Below, one piece after another: positions 10,276 through 18,171 of a stretch of DNA of 64,000 nucleotides. The notes under the pieces were generated by a model. It saw nothing but the letters and a program-made list of their open reading frames with translations, did no database searches and had not been told where the DNA came from. Made by a program: the position numbers and the translations under genes. Origin of the DNA: Chloroflexota bacterium (lineage in GTDB: Bacteria > Chloroflexota > Anaerolineae > Anaerolineales > Villigracilaceae); the NCBI GenBank assembly GCA_021787595.1, contig JAJYLQ010000011.1, positions 1 to 64,000 on the forward strand, written 5' to 3'. Position 1 is the first letter of the stretch. Every line of letters begins with the position of its first letter.

Positions 10276-10717
10276 ACCGCGCAAACGCCGCCGCGTCTGG
10301 CGTGAAGCGACGCCCGCAATTTTCAAACCGGTGGGCGTGCCGCTTCATCAACTGAATACGATCACGCTCTTCCATGAGGAACTCGAAGCCCTGCGCCTCG
10401 TTGATCTGGAAAACCGTTATCAGGAGGAAGCCGCTGAGCAGATGAACGTCTCACGCTCTACGCTTCAACGCATCGTGAATGAAGCGCATGTCAAAGTGGC
10501 ACAGGCGCTGACCGAAGGGGCGGCCTTGCACATCGAGGGCGGGACCTTTCGCGTGGCCACTCATTACTGGCAATGCGCCGATTGCGGCCACGTTTGGGAG
10601 GTCGAGCACGGCAGCGGCCAGGGCGCGCCGGCGCGCTGTCCCAGGTGTCGTAGTTCTTATATCCGTTTGCGGCGAATGCGAAGGCGTCGTATGGATCGAA
10701 AATCGGGTATCCGCTAA
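10268..10717 (+). CDS. DUF134-family HTH protein with C-terminal zinc ribbon
   Basis: 'MPRPRKRRRVWREATPAIFKPVGVPL..LTLFHEELEALRLVDLENRYQEEAAEQMNVSRSTLQRIVNEAHVKVAQAL', then 'CADCGHVWEVEH..CPRC'. Internal ATG overlaps the preceding stop. Confidence 0.85.
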   Translation: MPRPRKRRRVWREATPAIFKPVGVPLHQLNTITLFHEELEALRLVDLENRYQEEAAEQMNVSRSTLQRIVNEAHVKVAQALTEGAALHIEGGTFRVATHYWQCADCGHVWEVEHGSGQGAPARCPRCRSSYIRLRRMRRRRMDRKSGIR

Positions 10718-10796
10718 TCTTCGCGGACGTCCGCCGGCCTTTTTCTATTCGCGCGGACGCGCTCCCGAAGAATTGGCGTAAATCCGCGGATACTTG

Positions 10797-11627
10797 TCAC
10801 GCCTTGACATAAATCCGCGTGCCCACGTTCTCGCCATCCAACGCACGCGGAATATTGTTCTGCACCAAACCATTGACGATAAATACCTCGCGCACACTTC
10901 GCGCGGTCTTCAGACTCTCCAGCATCGTGCGCTCAATGGCCAAATCGTTCAGGTCAAGAGCGAGCAGCTCGTTGACCTCGATCTCCGAGATGAACTTTGC
11001 CGACGCGTCCTTCTTCGGGTCGGCGGTATAAAGTCCCTGTTCATCTTTGATCAACACACAGCGTTCCGCGCCCATCACTTCTGCCAGCAGGAACGCACCA
11101 ACATCTGTGCGATGCGGCGGGATTCGTCCCAGCGCGGGCGGACGCTCGAACAAACCATAGGGCGGCATCGCATGAGTGACCGGCAGAATGCCGGGCATCA
11201 TGTAGTTGGGGAGTTTTGCCAAATCATCGTGGCCGATCTTGATTCCGCCGCGCTGGCTAAGCAGGATCGCCACCATCAACGCATTCTGTTCGCTGATACT
11301 CGTGCCCAGTTTGGCAAGGACACCTGTGGGCATGCCAAGGTCAATCGCGATGGCGTAGGCATGGCGGGCGCGCGTTCCTCCGCCGGTAGTGATCAGAATC
11401 TTATGAGTCTTTCGCGCTTCGACCAATTCATCCAGAATCGGAAATAACGCCTCGCGCCCGCGATCAATAATGCTTTGCCCTCCTACTTTGACCACGATCA
11501 GGTCGGGCATCAGCCGATAAATGGGTCCGCCGTCCGTGCTGGCAAGCAGAGATTTATCCATCATCGATTCACCCATGAAGGGCGATTCGATATTCAGGCG
11601 TCCGCTGGGATCACGTCGAATGCTCAT
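10797..11627 (-). CDS. molybdenum storage protein (MosA/MosB)-like amino acid kinase family protein
   Basis: 'LIVVKVGGQSIIDRGREALFPILDEL', 'ILITTGGGTRARHAYAIAIDLGMPTGVLAKLG', 'GRIPPHRTDVGAFLLAEVMGAERCVLIKDEQGLYTADP' and 'VNGLVQNNIPRALDGENVGT' match the remembered MosA/B pattern ([22 protein letters not shown]..). Confidence 0.8.
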   Translation of the reverse strand: MSIRRDPSGRLNIESPFMGESMMDKSLLASTDGGPIYRLMPDLIVVKVGGQSIIDRGREALFPILDELVEARKTHKILITTGGGTRARHAYAIAIDLGMPTGVLAKLGTSISEQNALMVAILLSQRGGIKIGHDDLAKLPNYMMPGILPVTHAMPPYGLFERPPALGRIPPHRTDVGAFLLAEVMGAERCVLIKDEQGLYTADPKKDASAKFISEIEVNELLALDLNDLAIERTMLESLKTARSVREVFIVNGLVQNNIPRALDGENVGTRIYVKA

Positions 11628-11707
11628 AAACGATTGCCTCTTCCATCGAATTGTTAAAGGGCAGTATATCATGTTGGTGTGCCGCGTCATACAAAAAACT
11701 CCGCCCT

Positions 11708-11930
11708 TCATTTGTCAAGAAACCTTGCTGTGTAATCGTTGACTGGTTGTACGAACACATCCTGCGGCATTCCGGCTTGTTCGATGCGTCCGTTTTGCAT
11801 CACAACCATGTGCGTTGCCAGACTGAGCGCTTCCTGAAAATCGTGCGCGATTAAAATGGCGGTCGTCTCCGTACCAGCCAACGCAGGTTTCAAATCTTCG
11901 AGCAGATGTGAGCGCGTCGGTGCAGCAAGC
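11708..11930 (-). pseudogene. truncated ABC transporter ATPase (C-terminal fragment)
   Basis: Frame reads 'APTRSHLLEDLKPALAGTETTAILIAHDFQEALSLATHMVVMQNGRIEQAGMPQDVFVQPVNDYTARFLDK*', i.e. the end of the D-loop through the H-loop. No Walker A/B upstream. Confidence 0.75.
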
Positions 11931-12143
11931 CGTTAAATTAGCCATCCGCAGACGCAGGATCATCATCCAGCGCGAGTCGGAAGGAAGTTTGATCCGATCA
12001 AAAGCACTCAGAGTCCGAATCGAATCCATTGCCATTAAAGAAAAAAACTTAATCGCAAGCCTATCACAAAGACTCACAACCGGTCAATTTGACATTCCCC
12101 TGCCGCCGTGATAGACTCCCGCAACAATTCAATACGAGCTGTA

Positions 12144-12314
12144 CTCATCCAGAGAGGCTGAGGGACCGACCCGTTGAAGCCTCGGCAACCGATGTTAGTC
12201 TATGGTCGAAAAGTCGCTTAGTCTTGTGGTCAACCGACCATGCGACTACCAGACCAAAAGACCACGTGACCAACTACGGTGCCAATTTCGGCAGACAAGA
12301 GTCTGGGAGATGAG
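12144..12314 (+). ncRNA. SAM-I (S-box) riboswitch aptamer
   Basis: CTCATCCAGAGAGGCTGAGGGACCGACCCGTTGAAGCCTCGGCAACC...CTACGGTGCCAATTTCGGCAGACAAGAGTCTGGGAGATGAG matches the S-box consensus; P1 CTCATC/GATGAG. Confidence 0.95.
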
Positions 12315-12336
12315 AGATGATGTTGTTATGATCATG

Positions 12337-12365
12337 TCGCCTCTCATTTCGAGAGGCGATTTTGT
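12337..12365 (+). terminator. riboswitch-controlled intrinsic terminator
   Basis: TCGCCTCTC-ATTTC-GAGAGGCGA-TTTTGTT. The aptamer 3' P1 strand GAGATGAGAG can pair with CTCTCATTTC as antiterminator. Confidence 0.9.
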
Positions 12366-12373
12366 TGGATAAT

Positions 12374-12453
12374 GTCATTGCGAGTGGCGCCCCCGCGTGT
12401 GCGGGATCTTCGACTTGGCGCCACGTGGCAATCCCGCGTTATCTCGCAATGAC
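12374..12453. repeat. MITE-like interspersed repeat (GTCATTGCGAG...TCGCAATGAC)
   Basis: Terminal inverted repeat GTCATTGCGA/TCGCAATGAC; internal module GTGGCGCCCCCGC..GATCTTCGACTTGGCGCCACGTGGCAATCC recurs at 39182. Confidence 0.85.
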
Positions 12454-12471
12454 AACTGAAAAGAGAGAGCT

Positions 12472-12948
12472 ATGTCTTCACTTGAACTGATCGAGACTTA
12501 CATCGAATATCACATTGCCACGACGCGGCGCGTCTGGGATTCGATTGATCAAATCACCGACGAACAATTTTCCGCGGACGATTCTTATTCGCGCGGCTCC
12601 ATTCGAAATCTGATGGTACATCTCACCAGCGTGGATCGCCGTTGGCTGGCGGGATTGAAGAACCAACCGGATGTCGGCCATTTGAAATCCGAAGATTATC
12701 CGACGCGCATCGCGGCCCGCGAAGTCTTCGAAAACGTAGCAAACGATTTGACCGATTACATAAATCACCTGAGCGAAGATGAATTGTCACAAACCGGGAA
12801 GGATATGTCTGAACCGCGCTGGCAAATTCTTTTACACATCGGCAATCATGGCACTGACCATCGCGCAACCGTCTTACAAAAGCTCAACGATTTTGGCGCA
12901 CCGACCTTCCCACAAGATTTTGTCATCTGGTTGTGGGAGAAGAAATGA
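12472..12948 (+). CDS. DinB-family protein
   Basis: 'LIETYIEYHIATTRRVWDSIDQITDEQF..SIRNLMVHLTSVDRRWL..LLHIGNHGTDHRATVLQKLNDFG'. Confidence 0.85.
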   Translation: MSSLELIETYIEYHIATTRRVWDSIDQITDEQFSADDSYSRGSIRNLMVHLTSVDRRWLAGLKNQPDVGHLKSEDYPTRIAAREVFENVANDLTDYINHLSEDELSQTGKDMSEPRWQILLHIGNHGTDHRATVLQKLNDFGAPTFPQDFVIWLWEKK

Positions 12949-13373
12949 ACTGTCCCGAATGCGGCGCGGCTGACAATTTATGTCAAGCGCGCTTCGATGA
13001 ATTGATGGCGCTGGAATTTTCAGATCCGGCGTACTTTGGCACGGTACATAATTTGACGGTGGCGACGTTCATGCTTCAACACTCCAGCAAGTTGACGCGC
13101 GAAGGCTGGCTGTACGAGCGAGAGTTATTGAGAGAATTTCTCGTGGAAAATAAATCGCCCGAGTTCATCAGAAGGCAAAACAAGGACTTGGTGGACAGCG
13201 GTAAGAGAAAGTTCAAAATCACATCTAAAGATGGCAAGCCCGTGATCAATAAAACCACATGGACGAAAACGATTCTGGATGTCCGCGCGGAGAACGCGGA
13301 AGTGTATTGCGAAGATATAAAGGCGTGGGCGAAGTCCGCGCTGGAAGAAGCGGAAGAAATCAATGAATCGTAA
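12945..13373 (+). CDS. DUF5946-like protein
   Basis: 'MNCPECGAADNLCQARFDELMALEFSDPAYFGTVHNLTVATFMLQH'; overlaps the preceding stop. Confidence 0.7.
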   Translation: MNCPECGAADNLCQARFDELMALEFSDPAYFGTVHNLTVATFMLQHSSKLTREGWLYERELLREFLVENKSPEFIRRQNKDLVDSGKRKFKITSKDGKPVINKTTWTKTILDVRAENAEVYCEDIKAWAKSALEEAEEINES

Positions 13374-14025
13374 GCTGGCTTTCTACAGTGACCAACAAAT
13401 TGGGCAGTCGTCAGCAATGGACGAGCAATTAATCAATTTGATTGATAAACAACGCCCAACAATAGGATACATTCCCTCATCTACTGATCCTGAAAGGATA
13501 TGGTTTAAACAACAACAGATTTATTATCAATCGTTGGGTGCCGACTTATCTGTCTATTTTGAACTGGAAATAGAATATGCGCCCAGCAAAATCAATGAGC
13601 TTTTTGCATGTGATGCAATCCATTTGTCAGGAGGCCGCACATACAATTTCTTATACTGGCTACGCAAACGAGAATTATTTTCTTCTTTGCGTGAATATGT
13701 AGCAAACGGTGGTGTATTGATCGGTGTGAGCGCGGGTGCGATATTAATGACGCCAGAAATATCCACAACACACATTTGCGGAGAAAAACCATCCGACGAC
13801 ATCAAAGACCTCTCCTCGCTAAACCTCGTTGACTTTGCTTTCTTGCCGCATGTGAATAAGATTGAGTCAGCAGAAAGTAAAATGGTTGAATACTCCGTAA
13901 CTCGTGGGCGTAAAATATTTGGCTGCAAAGATGGTGATGGGATCATTGTCAACGGCGAAAACATTGAGTGGATCGGCAACTTGTTGTTTGCCGAAAATGG
14001 TAAATTGGAATCTCTGGTGATTTAA
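13363..14025 (+). CDS. peptidase E-like / type 1 glutamine amidotransferase-like (S51)
   Basis: 'IGYIPSSTDPER', 'AIHLSGGRTYNFLYWLRKR' and 'GGVLIGVSAGAILMTPEI'. Confidence 0.88.
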   Translation: MNRKLAFYSDQQIGQSSAMDEQLINLIDKQRPTIGYIPSSTDPERIWFKQQQIYYQSLGADLSVYFELEIEYAPSKINELFACDAIHLSGGRTYNFLYWLRKRELFSSLREYVANGGVLIGVSAGAILMTPEISTTHICGEKPSDDIKDLSSLNLVDFAFLPHVNKIESAESKMVEYSVTRGRKIFGCKDGDGIIVNGENIEWIGNLLFAENGKLESLVI

Positions 14026-14044
14026 TTTTACGAAGGAAACAAAC

Positions 14045-17000
14045 ATGACCGAAAGAAAATATACAAACAGAAAATACCTCGATGCCCTCGAAAAGAAAGT
14101 CCTCGTCTTCGACGGTGCGATGGGCACAAGTTTACAAAATCAACATCTCACCGCTGAACATTTCGGCGGCGAACAATATAACGGATGCAACGATTACCTC
14201 GTCATCTCCTATCCCGAAGCCGTGGAAAAAGTCCATCGCTCGTTTCTCGATGTCGGCGTGGACGTGATCGAGACCGACACCTTCCGCTCGAATCGAATCA
14301 CGATGAAGGAATATGGCCTGCAAGACCGCGTCATCGAGATCAACGAAACCGCGGCAAGGTTAGCGCGCCGTTTGGCCGACGAGTACTCCGTTGTAAGGGC
14401 TGACCTAAGTGTCAGCCCTGTAAGTGTCAGCCCAGAAGGCGCACACACAGGTGCGCCCCGACAGCGCTTTGTTGCCGGCTCCATCGGTCCCTCCGGCAAA
14501 CTTCCATCAACGAACGACCCCGAACTTTCCAACGTCAGCTTCGATGAACTCGTTGACGTTTTTCGCGAGCAGGCTGTCGGCCTGATGCGCGGCGGCGTGG
14601 ATATCCTCCTCATCGAAACCTCGCAGGACATTCTCGAAGTCAAAGCTGCGATCACGGGTTGTCACAAAGCCTTCGACGAGACTCAAATTGTTTTGCCGCT
14701 GCAGGCCCAGGTCACGCTCGACACGACGGGACGCATGTTGCTCGGCACCGACGTAGCCGCCGCGCTTGCCATCCTCGAAGGCATGGGCATTGACGTTATC
14801 GGCCTCAACTGCTCCACCGGCCCCGAACACATGCGCGAGCCCATCCGCGTCCTCGGCGAAAATTCCACGCTGCCCGTTTCGTGCATCCCCAACGCGGGCC
14901 TGCCATTGAACGTGGATGGGCAGGCCGTATATCCGCTCGAACCCGAACCGTTCGCGAATGACCTTTATGAATTCGTGACCAAGCACAACGTCCGAATCGT
15001 TGGCGGCTGCTGCGGGACGACTCCCGACCACCTGCGCCTCCTCGTTGACCGCCTCGCCAATTACCAATTACCAATTACCGACCAACCGCTTCATTCGGAT
15101 CCGAAGCTGGCTTCCGCCATGTCGGCGACTCTCATGCGACAGGATCCTCCGCCAACCCTGCTCGGCGAACGATGCAACGCGCAAGGCTCGCGCAAGTTCA
15201 AGAAGATGCTGCTCGAAGAAGATTATGATGGCATCTTGGAATTGGCGCGCGAACAAGTCAACGGCGGCGCGCACGCGTTGGACATTTCCTGCGCGGTCAC
15301 CGAGCGTCCCGACGAAGTTGAGCTGATGCGCAAGGTCGTCAAGAAACTTGAGATGGGCGTGGATGTTCCGTTGGTCATTGACACAACCGAATTGGATGTT
15401 CTTGAAACCGCGTTGAAGACCGCGCCAGGACGATGCTTGATCAACTCGACTCACCTCGAATCTGGCCGCGCCAAAGCCGACAAAGTTTTCAAGTTGGCGA
15501 AAGAACATAACGCGGCTGTGATTTGTTTGACCATTGATGAAAATGGCATGGCGAAGACTCGCGAACGCAAACTTGAAGTCGCCAAACGCATTTACGACAT
15601 TGCCGTCAATGAACACGGACTCAAGCCGGAGGACTTGGTCTATGATGCATTGACCTTCACATTAGCAACCGGTGATCCTGAATTCTCCAATTCAGCCATT
15701 GAAACCATCGAAGGCATTCGACTCATCAAACAAAATCTGCCCGGTGTGATGGCATCCTTGGGCGTGAGCAATCTTTCATTCGGTCTTGCGCCTCACGCGC
15801 GGCCTGTTTTGAACTCGGTCATGTTGTATCACTGCATGCAAGCCGGCCTCGACATGGCCATCGTCAACGCCGCGCAGGTCAAGCCGTATGCCGAGATTGA
15901 CGAAAAGGAACGCGAACTGGCCGAAGATTTGATCTTCAACCGCCGCCCCGACGCGCTCCAGCATTACATCGAGTATTTTGAATCTGTAGGGGCGGACCGC
16001 GTGTCCGCCCAAACCGTTGCCAGCCCCACCGCGGACATGACGCCCGAACAACGTCTGCATTGGGCCATCCTGCATCGCCACAAGGAAGGCGTCGAAGCGG
16101 ATATTGATGAGATTATCAATCGCGGCATTTTCCCTCTCCCTTCGGGAGAGGGCAGGGTGAGGGCCGAATCTTCCTCTCCCGTTGGGAGAGGGAAGGGTGA
16201 GGGCGAAAAGCCAATCAAACACAACCCGCGCCTCCCCGAAGAACTCAAAGGACGCATTCGCGAGTTACGTCAAAACGCCACCGACGCAGAAAAATTGATG
16301 TGGCAGCTTCTTCGCAATCGCGGCGTTCATGATGCAAAATTTCGCCGACAACATCCTGTTGCAGGATTCATCCTTGACTTCTATTGCCATGAAGCAAAGT
16401 TTGGCATCGAACTAGATGGAAGCCAGCACAGTGAAGGCGAGCAAATCAAATATGATGAAGAACGAACAAAGATTTTGCAGGAGCAACATGGAATCAAAGC
16501 AATCAGGTTTTGGGATAGCGATGTGCTGAATAAAACGCAAGATGTACTCAATGTAATTTGGGATGTCTTAGAAGAGAAATTGCCCGCCGCGTCCCTCACC
16601 CCTAACCCCTCTCCCGTAGGAGAGGGGAACTCTGGCTCCCTTCCATCTTCGGGAGAAGAGTCGGGGATGAGGGCGAGCAAACACGAGGTTGCCGTTACCA
16701 TCCTCAACACCGTCTTGCTCCCCGCCATGAAAGAAGTTGGCGACAAGTTCGGCGCGGGCGAATTGATCCTGCCCTTCGTGTTGCAATCCGCGGAAGTGAT
16801 GAAGAAAGCCGTCGCGCATCTCGAAAATTATCTTGAGAAGAAAGAAGGCGTGAGCAAAGGACTCGTTGTGTTGGCAACCGTCTACGGCGATGTGCATGAC
16901 ATTGGAAAAAATCTGGTCAAAACGATTCTCTCCAACAACGGATACGATGTGATTGATTTGGGCAAGCAAGTTCCTGCGGAAAAAATTATTACCAAGGCCG

Positions 17001-18166
17001 TTGAAGTCAACGCGACCGCGATTGGATTAAGCGCGCTATTAGTTTCCACGTCCAAGCAAATGCCGTTGATCGTCAACGAGTTGCATCGCCGCAATTTGAA
17101 GTTCCCGGTGTTAGTGGGCGGCGCAGCCATCAACCGCCGCTTCGGACGTCGCATCCTGTTCGCCGAAGATGGCAGCGCCCATGAGCCGGGAGTCTTTTAT
17201 TGCAAGGACGCGTTCGAGGGACTCGACACGATGGACCAGCTCATCGTCCCGGAGAAGCGCGAAGAGTTATTGATTCAGATCCGCCGCGAGGCGGACCTCG
17301 AGATGGGCCGCGCTTCGCAGGTGCCGGAGCATCGCAAAACGGCGACCCGCTCCCGGGTCCAGCCTGAGCCGATCAATCATCCGCTCAAATGGGGTCCGCG
17401 CGTCGTCAAAGACATGCCGCTGGAAATCGTGTTGAAGCATCTCAGCCTCAATGAGTTGTATCGGTTGTCGTGGGGCGCGAAGAACGCGCACGGCGGCGAA
17501 TGGGAAAGGTTGAAAGCCGAGTTCGATGCGCGCTTGCAGAAGATGACGAAGGATGTATTGCGATTCAAATGGCTCAAGCCGCAGGGCGTTTACGGTTTGT
17601 TCCCGTGCCAATCCGATGGCGATGAATTGATCCTCTACAATCCTGAAACCATTAACTCCGCCTCGCCCGATGAGTTGACACGCTTTGCCTTCCCGCGCCA
17701 ACCGTATGACGATCATCTCGCGCTGTCGGATTATTTCGCGCCAGTTGATTCCGGGAAGATGGATGTGGTCGCTTTCCAGGTTGTAACCGTTGGACAGGAA
17801 GCCACCCAAAAATTCGACGCGCTGCAAGCCAAAGGCGATTACTCTGAAGCCTACTTCACGCACGGACTCGCCGTTCAAGCCGCCGAAGCGACTGCCGATT
17901 ATTTGCACAACCATATCCGCCGCGAACTCAGCATCGGCGAGGAACAAGGCAAGCGTTACTCGTGGGGTTATCCCGCCATCCCTGAACTGGAAGACCACAA
18001 AAAGGTTTTTGGGTTACTGCCCGCCGTCACGACCGAACTCGGCATGAGTCTCAGCTCGGCGTATCAATTGATCCCTGAACAATCCACCGCCGCGATCATC
18101 GTCCACCACAAGGACGCGAAATATTACAGCGTGGGCGAGAGCCGCGTGGAACAGTTGATGAAATAA
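14045..18166 (+). CDS. metH: cobalamin-dependent methionine synthase with in-frame insertions
   Basis: Hcy-binding domain (VLVFDGAMGTSLQ; VGGCCGTTPDHL), pterin domain (LGERCNAQGSRKFKK), B12 domain (VYGDVHDIGKNLVKTIL..NGYDVIDLGKQVP) and activation domain. A DUF559-like domain lies between the pterin and B12-cap regions. Confidence 0.96.
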   Translation: MTERKYTNRKYLDALEKKVLVFDGAMGTSLQNQHLTAEHFGGEQYNGCNDYLVISYPEAVEKVHRSFLDVGVDVIETDTFRSNRITMKEYGLQDRVIEINETAARLARRLADEYSVVRADLSVSPVSVSPEGAHTGAPRQRFVAGSIGPSGKLPSTNDPELSNVSFDELVDVFREQAVGLMRGGVDILLIETSQDILEVKAAITGCHKAFDETQIVLPLQAQVTLDTTGRMLLGTDVAAALAILEGMGIDVIGLNCSTGPEHMREPIRVLGENSTLPVSCIPNAGLPLNVDGQAVYPLEPEPFANDLYEFVTKHNVRIVGGCCGTTPDHLRLLVDRLANYQLPITDQPLHSDPKLASAMSATLMRQDPPPTLLGERCNAQGSRKFKKMLLEEDYDGILELAREQVNGGAHALDISCAVTERPDEVELMRKVVKKLEMGVDVPLVIDTTELDVLETALKTAPGRCLINSTHLESGRAKADKVFKLAKEHNAAVICLTIDENGMAKTRERKLEVAKRIYDIAVNEHGLKPEDLVYDALTFTLATGDPEFSNSAIETIEGIRLIKQNLPGVMASLGVSNLSFGLAPHARPVLNSVMLYHCMQAGLDMAIVNAAQVKPYAEIDEKERELAEDLIFNRRPDALQHYIEYFESVGADRVSAQTVASPTADMTPEQRLHWAILHRHKEGVEADIDEIINRGIFPLPSGEGRVRAESSSPVGRGKGEGEKPIKHNPRLPEELKGRIRELRQNATDAEKLMWQLLRNRGVHDAKFRRQHPVAGFILDFYCHEAKFGIELDGSQHSEGEQIKYDEERTKILQEQHGIKAIRFWDSDVLNKTQDVLNVIWDVLEEKLPAASLTPNPSPVGEGNSGSLPSSGEESGMRASKHEVAVTILNTVLLPAMKEVGDKFGAGELILPFVLQSAEVMKKAVAHLENYLEKKEGVSKGLVVLATVYGDVHDIGKNLVKTILSNNGYDVIDLGKQVPAEKIITKAVEVNATAIGLSALLVSTSKQMPLIVNELHRRNLKFPVLVGGAAINRRFGRRILFAEDGSAHEPGVFYCKDAFEGLDTMDQLIVPEKREELLIQIRREADLEMGRASQVPEHRKTATRSRVQPEPINHPLKWGPRVVKDMPLEIVLKHLSLNELYRLSWGAKNAHGGEWERLKAEFDARLQKMTKDVLRFKWLKPQGVYGLFPCQSDGDELILYNPETINSASPDELTRFAFPRQPYDDHLALSDYFAPVDSGKMDVVAFQVVTVGQEATQKFDALQAKGDYSEAYFTHGLAVQAAEATADYLHNHIRRELSIGEEQGKRYSWGYPAIPELEDHKKVFGLLPAVTTELGMSLSSAYQLIPEQSTAAIIVHHKDAKYYSVGESRVEQLMK
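16128..16676 (+). mobile_element. in-frame DUF559 (Vsr-like endonuclease) insertion flanked by CCTCTCCC palindromes, within metH
   Basis: Reads LPEELKGRIRELRQNATDAEKLMWQLLRNRGVHDAKFRRQHPVAGFILDFYCHEAKFGIELDGSQH..IKAIRFWDSDVLN. Flanks CCCTCTCCCTTCGGGAGAGGG, CCTCTCCCGTTGGGAGAGG and CCCCTCTCCCGTAGGAGAGGGG. Confidence 0.85.
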
Positions 18167-18171
18167 GCCCG

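Noticed and set aside
16128-16676. Interpretation of the MetH insertion as an intein
   Set aside because: No intein A/B/F/G blocks (no Cys/Ser...HN-Cys/Ser/Thr junction); domain is DUF559-like and flanked by DNA palindromes instead.
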